From positions 744,001 to 808,000 of the forward strand of contig NZ_CP180352.1 of the NCBI RefSeq assembly GCF_048007105.1: a stretch of 64,000 bases of DNA, given 5' to 3'. Shown here piece after piece: positions 9,834-19,391 of the stretch (position 1 is the first letter of the stretch; each line of letters begins with the position of its first letter). The notes under the pieces were generated by a model. That model did not search any database and was not told where the DNA came from. It was given only the letters and a program-made list of their open reading frames with translations. The stretch is from Minwuia sp048007105. Lineage in GTDB: Bacteria; Pseudomonadota; Alphaproteobacteria; Minwuiales; Minwuiaceae. Both the position numbers and the translations under genes were made by a program.

Positions 9834-10624
9834 AGGTGCTGCTGCTCGCCGGGACGGCGGAGGCGCGCGCCATCGCGACGGGGCTTTCGCAGGATGGCCG
9901 CTTCAAGGTCATCGCCTCGCTGGCCGGCGCGACGGAAACGCCTGCCGATCTGGGCGTCGAGACCCAAAGCGGTGGCTTCGGCGGTGCGGGCGGGCTGCGG
10001 GACTTCATCGCCGCCCGCGGGATCGACCTTCTGGTGGACGCCACCCATCCCTTCGCCGCGCAGATGAAGGCCCATGCATCGGCGCAGGCCATCCCCGTGC
10101 TGCATGTCATCCGGCCCGCATGGACGCCCCGGCCCGGCTGGACCGTCTGCGGCTCGCTCGCCGAGGCCGCGCGCGCCCTGCCCGCCGACGCCCGCGCCTT
10201 CCTGGCGCTCGGCCAGCGGCATCTGCAGGCGTTCGCCGATCATCCGGCGCAGATGCTGGTCCGGAGCGTGGATGCGCCATCACCGGCTGTCGCCCCCGGA
10301 CTTGATCCGGGGGCCTCGGCGCAAACGGGACGACAAGGTCCTCGGGTCAAGCCCGAGGACAGCAGAAGGGTAGCGCGCTTCACCTTCATCAAGGGCCATC
10401 CCGGAACGGTCGCTGAAGAGACCGGACTAATGCGCCGCCATCGGATCACCCACCTCGTCTGCCGCAATTCCGGCGGTCGGAGCGGTCAGACGAAGCTGGA
10501 CGCGGCGGCGCAGCTCGGCGTCCGGACCATCGTCATCGACCGGCCGCCCCCGCCGCCGGGCGAGATCGTCCCGACGGCAGAAGCGGCGCTCGACTGGTGC
10601 CTGCGTCGCCGGCGCGAGGGGTGA
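9830..10624 (+). CDS. cobK: Precorrin-6A reductase with an in-frame repeat insertion
   Basis: 264 aa. The N-terminus MKVLLLAGTAEARAIA, the DATHPFAAQM motif, LALGQRHL and the C-terminal LVCRNSGG identify CobK/CbiJ, which reduces precorrin-6A with NADPH. Residues about 151-181 (SPAVAPGLDPGASAQ onwards) do not look like the family. They are encoded by a palindromic element (10293-10360) whose inverted relative lies at 32178-32254. The family sequence resumes at ARFTFIKGHPG. The insertion keeps the frame, so the protein may be functional with an extra loop. The gene overlaps cbiD by four bases. Confidence 0.9.
   Translation: MKVLLLAGTAEARAIATGLSQDGRFKVIASLAGATETPADLGVETQSGGFGGAGGLRDFIAARGIDLLVDATHPFAAQMKAHASAQAIPVLHVIRPAWTPRPGWTVCGSLAEAARALPADARAFLALGQRHLQAFADHPAQMLVRSVDAPSPAVAPGLDPGASAQTGRQGPRVKPEDSRRVARFTFIKGHPGTVAEETGLMRRHRITHLVCRNSGGRSGQTKLDAAAQLGVRTIVIDRPPPPPGEIVPTAEAALDWCLRRRREG
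10291..10366 (+). repeat. Palindromic element, family C, inside cobK
   Basis: Two hairpins: CCCCCGGA/TCCGGGGG (10293-10313) and GTCCTCGGG/CCCGAGGAC (10338-10360). The reverse complement aligns along most of its length with 32178-32254. It is translated as part of CobK. Confidence 0.8.
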
Positions 10625-10696
10625 AGCTTCGTTGACACGGCGATGACGGGCGCTTCACTCTGCCGCCAAAACCGGGCGCTTCGGGGAGGATGCAAG

Positions 10697-12298
10697 GTGA
10701 CCGACTACAGGCAGTTCTGCGCAGATTTCGATCCCGCGGTGCTGGCGCAGACCCTTCACGGGGACCTGGGGCAGGACATCAACGCCTGCATCGAGTGCTG
10801 CGACCGGCATGTCGGGGAGGACCGGGTCGCGCTGAACTGGGAAGGCGAGGACGGCAGCAGCCGCAGCCTGACCTTCGAGGACCTGCAGAAGCGGTCGGCG
10901 CAGGTGGCGAACCTGCTGGTCCGTTTCGGTGTCCAGCCCGGCGACCGGGTCTCCGGCCTGCTGCCGCGCATCCCCGAGCTTGTCGCCTTCATTCTGGGCG
11001 CCTGGCGCTGCGGGGCGGTCTACCAGCCGCTGTTCACGGCCTTCGGGCCGAAGGCGATCGAGCACCGGCTGACTTCGTCGGACGCAAAGGTGGTGATCAC
11101 CGACATCGCCAACCGGCCGAAGCTCGACGGCCTGGACGTGACGACCATGATCACGACCGTCGGCGGACATGGCGACGAGATCGACTTCAACCTGCTGGCC
11201 GACAATGAGAGCGACACCTTCGCGCCGGTCATGCGGCAGGGCGATGACGGCATGCTGATGATGGCGACATCGGGCACGACCGGCCTGCCGAAGCTGCTGC
11301 AGATCCCGCTGCGCGCGCTGCTCGCCTTCGATATCTACATGCGCCACGTGCTGGAAGTCCGCGACGACGACGTTTTCTGGAACATCGCCGATCCGGGCTG
11401 GGCCTACGGCCTCTACTACGCCGTCACCGGGCCGTTGCTGATCGGGCACCAGACGACGCTCTACGACGGCGGCTTCACCGTGGAAAGCACGGCCCGCGTC
11501 GTGGAGAAGCTGAAGGTCACCAACTTCGCCGGCGCGCCGACCGCCTACCGCATGCTGATCGCAGCCGGACCGGCGGCGTCGAAGCCGCTTGCGGACAATC
11601 TCCGCGTCGCCTCCAGCGCCGGCGAACCGCTGAACCCGGAAGTGATGCGCTGGTTCCGCGACCATATCGGCTGCAATCTCTACGACCAGTACGGACAGAC
11701 CGAATGCGGCATGGTGCTGGCCAATCATCACGGCCTGAAGCACCCGGTGCGGGAAGGCTCGGCCGGCCTGCCGATGCCCGGCTTCCGCCTCGGCGTGGTC
11801 ACAGAACAGGGCGAGCCGGTGAAACAGGGCGATCAGGGCATCCTGGCCGTGCACCGGCCCGATTCGCCCATGTTCTTTTTCGACGGCTATCTCGGGCGCG
11901 AGGGGCAGGACTGGGTCGGCGACTGGTATCTGACCGGCGACACGGTCGAGGAGAACGCGGACGGCTCCATCAGCTTCGTCGGCCGGTCCGACGACGTGAT
12001 CACCTCATCGGGCTACCGGATCGGGCCCTTCGATGTGGAAAGTGCGCTGCTGGAGCACGATGCCGTGGCCGAGAGCGCCGTCGTCGGCAAACCCGACCCG
12101 GAACGCGGCGAGATCGTGAAGGCCTTCGTGATCCTGCAGCCCGGTTACGACGGCAATGACGACCTGGCCGAGGAACTGCGCCAGCACGTCCGCACGCGGC
12201 TCGGGAAACATGCCTTCCCGCGGGAAGTCGCCTTTCCCGACGCCCTGCCGAAGACACCGAGCGGCAAGATCCAGCGGTTCATCCTGCGGAAGGAATAG
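10697..12298 (+). CDS. Acyl-CoA synthetase (AMP-binding family)
   Basis: 533 aa. The adenylate-forming core motif is present (MMATSGTTGLPK), followed by NLYDQYGQTECG, WYLTGDTVEENADGS, the hinge GRSDDVITSSGYRIGP and the C-terminal catalytic lysine motif PKTPSGKIQRF. These enzymes activate a carboxylic acid with ATP and load it onto CoA. The spacing resembles the acetyl/medium-chain synthetase group; the exact substrate cannot be read from sequence. GTG 10697 is preferred because GGGGAGGA lies 6 bases upstream. It is convergent with the IalB-like gene, with a 6-bp gap. Confidence 0.88.
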   Translation: MTDYRQFCADFDPAVLAQTLHGDLGQDINACIECCDRHVGEDRVALNWEGEDGSSRSLTFEDLQKRSAQVANLLVRFGVQPGDRVSGLLPRIPELVAFILGAWRCGAVYQPLFTAFGPKAIEHRLTSSDAKVVITDIANRPKLDGLDVTTMITTVGGHGDEIDFNLLADNESDTFAPVMRQGDDGMLMMATSGTTGLPKLLQIPLRALLAFDIYMRHVLEVRDDDVFWNIADPGWAYGLYYAVTGPLLIGHQTTLYDGGFTVESTARVVEKLKVTNFAGAPTAYRMLIAAGPAASKPLADNLRVASSAGEPLNPEVMRWFRDHIGCNLYDQYGQTECGMVLANHHGLKHPVREGSAGLPMPGFRLGVVTEQGEPVKQGDQGILAVHRPDSPMFFFDGYLGREGQDWVGDWYLTGDTVEENADGSISFVGRSDDVITSSGYRIGPFDVESALLEHDAVAESAVVGKPDPERGEIVKAFVILQPGYDGNDDLAEELRQHVRTRLGKHAFPREVAFPDALPKTPSGKIQRFILRKE

Positions 12299-12304
12299 GG
12301 CCGG

Positions 12305-12829
12305 TCAGCCCAGCGCGCCCATCCCGGCGGTGATCCCGCTGAGCGAGATCGGGACGGTCAGCGGCGTCTTGGGATTGGCGTAGAGCGTCAGCACCGCCCG
12401 CGCGCCCGCCTTGAGCGCCGTGACATGTTCCTCCGACAGCATCGCAATGGCTGCGCAGCGGTCGGGGTAGCAGGTCTGGTAAGGGATGGCGCCGAAGTCG
12501 CGCCCGTCGATATTCAGGCTCAGGCCGCCCGGCAGGTAGACGCCGATCGGCACCTCGAAGCGGGCGACGAACTGCTGGCCGCCCTCGCCGCCGCGGGCGA
12601 CCGTCATGGCGGCGGAAACCTTGTCGTTCTCGGTCGCCGTCGCGACCTGCAGCAGGACGCATTTGCGGCCGGCATTGGCCGAACTCACGCAGCGCTGTTC
12701 CCAGGCCCCGTGCTTGGCGACGACCTCGACGGGAGATCCGGCGCCGCCCTGGGTCTGCGCCATGACCGGGAATGCGGCGAGACATGCGAGACCCGCCGCA
12801 AGGACGGCGGTTCGGACTGCGGAAACCAT
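12305..12829 (-). CDS. Invasion-associated locus B (IalB) family protein
   Basis: 174 aa from ATG 12829, which has GGAGAG just upstream. There is an N-terminal export signal (AVLAAGLACLAAFPVMAQ) and a mature domain with HGAWEQRCVSSANAGRKCVL, a C-rich pair typical of IalB proteins, and a second cysteine pair in YQTCYPDRCAA. IalB of Bartonella is linked to erythrocyte invasion, but the family is widespread in free-living alphaproteobacteria, where its role is unknown. It is probably a periplasmic or surface protein stabilised by disulfides. Confidence 0.85.
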   Translation of the reverse strand: MVSAVRTAVLAAGLACLAAFPVMAQTQGGAGSPVEVVAKHGAWEQRCVSSANAGRKCVLLQVATATENDKVSAAMTVARGGEGGQQFVARFEVPIGVYLPGGLSLNIDGRDFGAIPYQTCYPDRCAAIAMLSEEHVTALKAGARAVLTLYANPKTPLTVPISLSGITAGMGALG

Positions 12830-12924
12830 CGGCACACTCTCCATTCCCGTTGAGGCCCTGGCCGCCGCGCCCACAGGCCCCATATCGCCCGCCACGCGGA
12901 TTTCTTCAACCGCCACCGGTCACA

Positions 12925-12958
12925 AACGCAACGCCCCGGCGCGATGGCCGGGGCGGTA
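12925..12958 (-). terminator. Intrinsic terminator
   Basis: CGCCCCGGC/GCCGGGGCG stem just after the 71-aa gene on the minus strand, followed by TTGCGTTTGT. Confidence 0.65.
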
Positions 12959-12982
12959 ACGGTTCGGAAGGTAAGTGCCGGG

Positions 12983-13198
12983 TCAGGAGACGGCGCGGCT
13001 GTCCTTCGAAGTGAAGAGGCCGGCGATGCGGCGAGCGGCGGCGCGCATCCAGGCGGCGAAAAGCCGGGCCTGCTCGCGGCGGGCCATGGCGATGCCGTGG
13101 TCGATCTCGCCGAAGGACAGCACGCGGTATTCCGGCATGCCGTGGGCGATGGAAGCGTAGTCAGCGGTATGACGTTCGCGAATGGGGTCGTAATGCAT
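12983..13198 (-). CDS. Small basic protein of unknown function
   Basis: 71 aa from ATG 13198 (MHYDPIRERHTADYASIAHG), with AGGACC 6 bases upstream. The C-terminal half is an amphipathic basic helix (ARREQARLFAAWMRAAARRI). It is recognisably coding by composition, with a ribosome binding site and a downstream terminator, but I cannot name a family. It resembles in style the many small arginine-rich alphaproteobacterial proteins (DUF1127-like size), without a clear match. Confidence 0.6.
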   Translation of the reverse strand: MHYDPIRERHTADYASIAHGMPEYRVLSFGEIDHGIAMARREQARLFAAWMRAAARRIAGLFTSKDSRAVS

Positions 13199-13553
13199 GA
13201 TCAAGGTCCTCTGCCAAATCCGTTCAGGCTCTCAGACCTCCCGTCGGACGGCCTCTTCCGGGCCTGTTGTCTGACTGGGAAAATAGGAGTGTTTCGCAAC
13301 GCGGCAATATAGTGTTCGCACGTGCAGCATTGCAAGGAATGCATAGCTTGGCGGTGATCCGGAAAGGACCGGAAGTGGGGGCTGGCCCATGGGGTCAAGC
13401 CAGCCCCCAACCGCAGCGCCGCTCCCTCGGGGTTGGGGATCTTCGGGAGGAGGATCGAACTCAGCCGCGGCCCGGTGAGTCCTGTGTAGTGTTATTGCGT
13501 ATCATTCGCAAGAAAGAAATTGCGAACGGTTCGCATTTTTTAGCAGGCCGACT
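13199..13553. other. Non-coding spacer with hairpins
   Basis: No gene is seen in these 355 bases. The right half is AT-richer than the surroundings. It holds a perfect 11-bp hairpin (13376-13386 with 13399-13409, 12-nt loop) without a T tail, a 7-bp inverted repeat TTCGCAA/TTGCGAA (13505-13526), and a terminator (separate entry). The left part should hold the promoter of the 71-aa gene. Confidence 0.6.
13519..13541. terminator. Terminator after the type I secretion operon
   Basis: TGCGAA-CGG-TTCGCA hairpin with TTTTTT on the plus side and ATTTCTTTCTT on the minus side. It lies 13 bases past the hlyD stop. Confidence 0.65.
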
Positions 13554-14905
13554 CTATCGCTGGCGGAAGGCCTCGTCGGAAGTGCCGATCACGCGGTCGG
13601 TCAGGAAGGACAGCACGGACCGGGAGCCGGCCTTCATCTCGGCATCGACCTGCATGCCCGGCCGGACCGGATTCTGCCCCGGCGCATCGCCGAGATAGCT
13701 TTTCGACGTCCGGATCTCGACCGTGAAGAAGACCTGCCCCGTCTCCTGGTCGCGGTTGGCGTCGCGGGCGACGCGCTCGACCGTCCCTTCCAGGCTGCCA
13801 TACTTGATGAAGTCGTAGGCGCGGACCTTCACAGCTGCGGGCTGGCCGACCTCGACCGCGGCGATGTCGCGGTTGGCGACCCGCGCCTCGATGACCAGCT
13901 CATCCGATTCGGGCACCACCGACATCAGCGGCTCGTTCGGCCAGCACCGCCTGGCCGGGATTGTTGACCGCCAGATTCTGCACATAGCCACGCACGGGGC
14001 TGCGGATCACGGTGCTGTCCTGCCGCGTCTCAGCCTGCTCCAGCGCCGCAGCGGTGCGGTCGCGGGCGCCGCGGACCTCGGCCAGCCGCGCCAGCACCTC
14101 GGAGCGCGCCGTGTCGTCGATCTCGCGGCGGCGGGAGCGCGCGGCGGACAGCGCGGACCCCGCCGAGTTCCAGCGACTGCCGGGTTTCCTGCAGTTCGCC
14201 GCGGGTCTCGTTCAGCTGCCGCTGCACCGACTGGAAGCGCAGGAAGGGGAAATGGCCCTTGTCGGTCAGCCGCTGCAGCGATGTCACCTGCTCCTGCAGG
14301 ACTTCGGCGCTGGAGGTCAGGGTACGCGTGCGGACCTGCAGCGAGTTGATCTCTGCCTGACGCTGCTCGATCTCCCGGTCGGCGCTCTCGCGCTGCGCAG
14401 TGAGCGCGTCGCGGCGCGCCTCGAACAGCCGGCTGTGAGTCGCCACCAGATCGGGCCGCTCCGAGATCACCGAGCCGGGAAACTGGACGGTCTGGTCGCC
14501 TGCGGCCTCGGACTCCAGCCGCGCCAGCTCCGCCTCCAGCGTCAGCAGGTCGCCGCGCAGCCGCCGCACCTCGGCGCCGATCAGCCGTTCGTCCAGGATC
14601 AGCAGCGCCTGGTCCTGATCGACCAGATCGCCGTCGCGGACGAGAATCTCCGAGACCGCGCCGCCTTCGGGGTGGTTGATGACCTTCACCCGCCCGCCCG
14701 GGCGCACCTCGCCCGGCGCGACCACGGCCTGATCGACCTCGGCCAGCGCGGCCCAGAGCAGGATCGCCAGGAAGAATCCGGCGATCACCATGATCAGGAT
14801 CGACGCCATGGGCGAATGCCGGCGCTCGCTGATCGCCTGGGCTTCGGGCAGGAATTCCTGGTAGCCGGGCGAGCCGCCGCGCTCGCCGCTGTCGTCGCGG
14901 GCCAT
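13554..14905 (-). pseudogene. HlyD-family type I secretion adaptor, two frameshifts
   Basis: Membrane fusion protein that should link an inner-membrane ABC exporter to a TolC-like channel. It begins at ATG 14905 with a cytoplasmic tail, one transmembrane helix (ILIMVIAGFFLAILLWAAL) and the lipoyl/barrel start VINHPEGGAVSEILVRDGDLV, then a long coiled coil. The frame is lost at about 14158-14161 (a C run on the plus strand) and again near 13935. Skipping one base at each point joins all three segments (ETRQSLELGG, then RSPVRGYVQNLAVNNPGQAV, then EPLMSVVPESDELVIEARV). This gives a normal protein of about 449 aa ending SFLTDRVIGTSDEAFRQR. It starts 7 bases after the ABC gene. Confidence 0.82.
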
Positions 14906-14911
14906 GCGGGC

Positions 14912-17432
14912 TCAGGCCCCCTTCGGACTGTCGCCGCCGGATGCGCCGCCGCCGGACTTGCCGCGCTGGGCCTGGCCCATCTCGCGCATGCGGCTGCGGG
15001 CGAAAGCGATGACCTCCTGCGGCGGGCCGATACGGTCGATGCGGCCTTCCTGCAGCAGCGCCACCTTGTCGGCGATCGCCATCGGCGCCATGCGGTGGCT
15101 GATCAGGATGATGGTGCTGGCCGCGGCGGGCGCGGTTGACGGCGCGGATAAGGCGCTCCTCAGACCCCGGATCGAGGGCGCTGGTGGCCTCGTCGAAGAT
15201 CAGGATCTTCGGATTGCGGATCAGTGCGCGGGCCACGGCCAGCAGCTGCCGCTGGCCCGATGACAGGCCGCCGCCGCGTTCGGACAGGATGGTGTCGTAG
15301 CCCTTGGGCAGGCGCTGGATGAACTCGTGCGCACCGACGAACTTGGCCACCGATTCGACGCGCGCCGGGTCCTTGTCATCGACGCCCATGGCGATGTTCT
15401 CGCGCACCGTGCCGGCGAACAGCTGCACGTCCTGCGGCACCACGCCGATCTGGCGGCGCAGCGTGGCCGGCGAGATATGGGCGATGTCGGTGTCGTCGAC
15501 CAGAACGCGGCCGTGGTCGGGCTGGTACAGGCCCTGGATCAGCTTCGACAGCGTCGTCTTGCCCTGCCCCGACGGGCCGATGATGCCGAAGACCGTGCCG
15601 GATTCGATCTCCAGGCTGATGCCGTTGAGGACGAAGGGCAGATCCTCGGCGTAGCGATAAGAGACGTTCTCGAAGGTGACCTTGCCTTCCAGCGGGGAAC
15701 CGGGGCTGAGTTCGCCCGGCTCGCTTTCGGCCTTCTCGTTCATGATCTCGTCGATGCGCTGGAAGGCCGAACGGACTTCCTGCACCTGATGCCAGGCCGA
15801 AACCACCTGACGCATCGGCGCGACGGCGCGGGTGGCGAGGATGTTGGTCGCGATCAGCGCGCCGATCGACATGTCGCCGGACATGATCAGCAGCGCGCCG
15901 GTGACGATGACAACCAGGCTGAGGATCTGCTGCAGGTTCTGGCCGATGGCCGCGAGGATGCCGGCCAGGCTGTGGCTGCGGTAACCGGTCCAGGCCGAGA
16001 GGCCGAGGCGGTGATCCCAGCGGCGCTCGATCTCCGATTCCAGGCCCAGCGCCTTCACCGTCAGCGCGTTGGCCATGGTCTCGTGCAGCGCCGAGGCCTT
16101 GGCGGCCTGACCCATGAAGTTCTGTTCGGTCAGCTGCTTCTGGCGCTTGTGGGACGCCACGGAGAGCAGCACGAAGATCGGGATGGCGACCGCCACGATC
16201 AGTGCGATCAGCGGCTCGATCAGCAACAACGCGAACAGGAACACGCCGACGAACAGCAGATCCGCGATCACCAGCGGCATCTGGCCGGTGAAGAAGGAGC
16301 GGATGGTGTCCAGTTGGCGCATGCGTTCGGAAATCACGCCGGAGGCCGTGCTCTCGAAATGCTTGTAGGGCAGACGCAGCAGGTGATGCACCAGCTCGCC
16401 GCCGATCAGGCTTTCAACGCGCGCGCCCGTATGGCTGGAGACGTAGACGCGGACGATGCGCAGGATCAGGTCGAAGATGTAGATCACGACCATGCCGATG
16501 GTGAGCGCGAACAGCGTCCCCTCGGCCCCGCCGCCGGTGCCGACGACCTTGTTGAACACGGTCATGATGAACAGCGGCGCGGCCAGCGCGAAGATGTTGA
16601 TCAGCAGCGAGGCGACCGCCAGTTCCAGCAGCACACCGCGCATCTTGGCGATGACCAGCGAGCGCCAGCCCTTCTCCTTCACCGAGGCGGCGCCGGGCTC
16701 CTTCAGCTTCAGCGTCAGGGTCCCGAGCTTCAAGACTTCCTCGGCCGTCATCGGCGAGGCGGCGTCGGTCTCGGGGTCGTAGACCAGATAGCCCGAGCCT
16801 TCCCGCCGCACGACGGAGCGCGCCGACATCGGGTTGGCCGGGTCCATGACGGCATAGGGCGGCTTCAGCCGCTCCAGCGCGCGGGCGTCGAAGCGCTGTT
16901 CGGCGGCCGGAAAGCCCAGCCTCTCGGCCGCCAGCCGGAAGCCGTCCAGGGTCATCGGGCTGCCGGCGCCGGGCGCCGCGGCCTGGATGTCGGCGGCGCC
17001 GATGGGACGGCCGAGATCGCGGGTGGTGCGGATCAGCAGCCGCCGGAGGGTGTCGACGCGGCGCTGCGGCGCCGGTTGCGCCGGCGTCTCCTCGCCGGAT
17101 GCCGGCGCAGCGGCAGGCCGTTCGGGCGCCCCATCCTCGCGGAACGAGCCAAGGCCGCCGCTCGTCGGGTCGGCAGCCTGCTCGCCCCGGCGCCAGTCGT
17201 CCTCGGAGAAATCGACGATCTCGGCGGATTTCGACGCCGCGACACGCGAGGCCACGACATGCAGGTGCGAGCGCGGCTGACCGTCGCCGCCATCGGGATG
17301 CTTGCGGCGCTCCGCCTCGATCCCGGCGCGTTCGCTGTCGCTGGCGGGGCGCTGCGCGACGGGGATGCGGCCGATCTGCGACCAGCCCTCGCCGTCGTCG
17401 CGGCCGTCGCCGCCCTCGCCCTCACGGGCCAT
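14912..17432 (-). pseudogene. Type I secretion ABC exporter (LssB/HlyB type), frameshifted
   Basis: With one extra base removed at 15128-15130 the gene encodes about 839 aa. An N-terminal disordered region leads into a C39-peptidase-like domain (about residues 80-215) without a catalytic Cys, as in RTX exporters. Transmembrane segments follow (from about 230). The nucleotide-binding domain carries GPSGQGKTT (Walker A), LSSGQRQLLAVARAL (signature) and ILIFDEATSALD (Walker B). Just after this, the frame slips in an AACCGCGCCCGCC run. The shifted frame restores STIILISHRM, the H-loop. The start ATG overlaps the stop of the upstream gene by one base. Confidence 0.87.
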
Positions 17433-18220
17433 CAGGCCGTCACCTTCTTCTGCAGCAGCTTCGGCGGGCGGCGCTGCTCGGCCACCTGGAAGAGCGAGAA
17501 AGTCCGGTTCACGTAATTGGTGACGCTGTTCAGCCCGGTCATGTAGTCGGTCAGCGTCTGGGTCTTCTCGGCCTGCACCATACGGATCGGGCGGCGCGGA
17601 TCGTCGGTCTCGAAGCGGCAGTAGAACCAGGGCTCGCCGCGCTTGATGATCAGGTCCTTCTGCGGCTCGTACCATTCGAAGGCCCACATCATCGGCCGCG
17701 GCCAGATGTGGATGGGCAGCCGGCCGCCGATCATGGTGCCGGGCATCTGCTCGGCCCGGTAATGGTTGAAGGCCGGCATCTGGTTCATCCAGCAGACGTC
17801 GTCGGCGACGAAGATGTAGGGCGTGATGAACTGGATGATCGGCCGGTTCTGATGCCGCCATTCCTTGCGCGGCATCACCGCCACCATCTGGCGGAGATGC
17901 TTGGACCGGATCGAACTGCGGTCACCGGCCATGTTGACCAGCTGCGGCTGTCCCTTCTCGTCCATCTTGAAGCGCAGATGCACGTCGATCGGGCAGAGCA
18001 CCTCGAACAGCCGGGCCTCGTAGTCGAGCACCGCCGGGCAGACGCCGACGGACTTCGCGTGCTGGACCTGATTGTCATTGCGACGGCAGGGGCGCGGCGC
18101 CTCCCAGATGAAGCCCGCCTTCTCGGTATCGAGGATGTAGCCGACCTCGACCGTGCGCCGCTCCGGCGCGACACGGTTCTCGGGCAGGCCCTGCTCTTCG
18201 CCCTTCAGATACGCAAACAT
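17432..18220 (-). CDS. Unknown protein, first gene of the type I secretion operon
   Basis: 262 aa, no signal peptide or transmembrane segment. It is rich in aromatic residues and proline, with notable stretches PIIQFITPYIFVADDVCW, MPGTMIGGRLPIHIWPRPMM and EPWFYCRFETDDPRRP. I do not recognise a family. Its stop codon overlaps the start of the ABC exporter gene by one base, so it is probably translated with the secretion apparatus. A role in substrate recognition or modification, or as an unusual substrate, is only a guess from position. The TolC partner and an obvious RTX substrate are not in the window. Confidence 0.75.
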   Translation of the reverse strand: MFAYLKGEEQGLPENRVAPERRTVEVGYILDTEKAGFIWEAPRPCRRNDNQVQHAKSVGVCPAVLDYEARLFEVLCPIDVHLRFKMDEKGQPQLVNMAGDRSSIRSKHLRQMVAVMPRKEWRHQNRPIIQFITPYIFVADDVCWMNQMPAFNHYRAEQMPGTMIGGRLPIHIWPRPMMWAFEWYEPQKDLIIKRGEPWFYCRFETDDPRRPIRMVQAEKTQTLTDYMTGLNSVTNYVNRTFSLFQVAEQRRPPKLLQKKVTA

Positions 18221-18295
18221 GACGGTGTCCTGGCAACAATCACTGGAAGCATCGTTAAAGATTCAGGCCTCTACAAGGCAATCCTCGTGCCAGAC

Positions 18296-19333
18296 CTAGA
18301 CGATCCCGTGTCCGTCCGGCCGTCCCTGGCGCGGGCGAATCATACCACTGATCCGCCGCCCGTTGCGCCACAGAAGCACGCGCGGCTCGGCGCAGATCAG
18401 GGCTTCCCGCCGCAACCGCCCGAACAGGCCCGGTTCGCCGGCCGCCGGAAACAGGGCGCGGTGCGCCGCCACAACGCGGCCGAGTTCGCCGCTCTCCGGG
18501 TCGGGCAGCCGGAAGCCCGCCGCCCGGACCGGGTCCAGTTCCGCCCCCAGCGCACCGAGCAGCGCCAGATAGTTTGCGACCGGCCTCGAGAGGTGGCCGC
18601 GTATTGCAAGCGCCCGCAGTGCGGCGAAGTCGACCATCTCCGGCCGCCGCAGCATCAGCAGCCCGTCGACGACGGACTTCACCGCATCCGCCGTAAAGAG
18701 ATCGCCCGCCGCATGGCTGGCGGCGATCAGCAGCCGGTGGGCCGGGGCCGGCGCAAGCAGCCCCTCGGGGCCGGCCTCGACCGCAGATTCAAGCAGCTGC
18801 GCGGCTGTCAGCGCGGTCTCGAAAGGCCAGGCATCGCCCTGGACATGCAGATCGATATTGGCGCCGTCCTCCGGCCCGATCAGCGGCTGGAAACTGGCGT
18901 CGCCGACGAATCCCCAGGGTCCGCGCGTGGGCATCTCGGCGAAGCGGAAACCTTCGGCCATCAGGCAGTCCAGGGCGGCGGACAGGTCGTCGGGCCGGAC
19001 CAGCAGGTCGGCGTCGGAGACCGCGCGGGCGTCGGGGTCCGGCCAGTCGGTGCGGGCCGTCGCCAGCCCCTTGATCGCCAGCACCGGAATGCCGGCCCCG
19101 GCAATCACGCCGGCCCACTTCTCCCCCTGCAGACGGCGGAAGCGGTTGAGCAGACGGCTCTGCCGCACCGCCGCGGGGTCCAGCGCGGCTTCCGCGCCGG
19201 GCACCAGCGCCGCCACCGCCGCCGCCCCGACCAGATCGGCGAATCGCGCGAGCGCGTCCGGATCCGGACTGCCGCCCCCCGGAGTCCCGGCCACGGCGGA
19301 CCAGATCGGATCAGACGTGCCGATTCGGGACAT
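18296..19333 (-). CDS. Nucleotidyltransferase-fold protein (PF14907-like)
   Basis: 345 aa from ATG 19333; a longer frame to 19372 is possible, and neither start has a clear ribosome binding site. The segment PVLAIKGLATARTDW, followed by ARAVSDADLLVRPDDLSAAL, matches the family of putative nucleotidyltransferases that keep a D-x-D active-site motif after a KG(x)n helix. IDLHVQGDAWPF may hold the third acidic residue. Members often lie in exopolysaccharide or secretion clusters, as here, but their substrates are unknown. It lies just downstream of the NIPSNAP gene. Confidence 0.72.
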   Translation of the reverse strand: MSRIGTSDPIWSAVAGTPGGGSPDPDALARFADLVGAAAVAALVPGAEAALDPAAVRQSRLLNRFRRLQGEKWAGVIAGAGIPVLAIKGLATARTDWPDPDARAVSDADLLVRPDDLSAALDCLMAEGFRFAEMPTRGPWGFVGDASFQPLIGPEDGANIDLHVQGDAWPFETALTAAQLLESAVEAGPEGLLAPAPAHRLLIAASHAAGDLFTADAVKSVVDGLLMLRRPEMVDFAALRALAIRGHLSRPVANYLALLGALGAELDPVRAAGFRLPDPESGELGRVVAAHRALFPAAGEPGLFGRLRREALICAEPRVLLWRNGRRISGMIRPRQGRPDGHGIV

Positions 19334-19391
19334 GCGATTCGGGCCGGGCGCGGTTGAACATCCCCGCATCATCGGCCCGCCCGTGGCGCGG

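Noticed and set aside
14007..17861. A continuous 1284-codon frame on the minus strand across the secretion operon
   Set aside because: It is one frame running through the unknown gene's end, the true ABC exporter part and then out-of-frame hlyD. Only the middle part has family sequence, so it is not a giant fusion.
15327..19357. Long plus-strand open frames opposite the secretion and nucleotidyltransferase genes
   Set aside because: Histidine-, arginine- and glycine-rich compositions typical of antisense frames in GC-rich DNA; the minus-strand genes have clear motifs.
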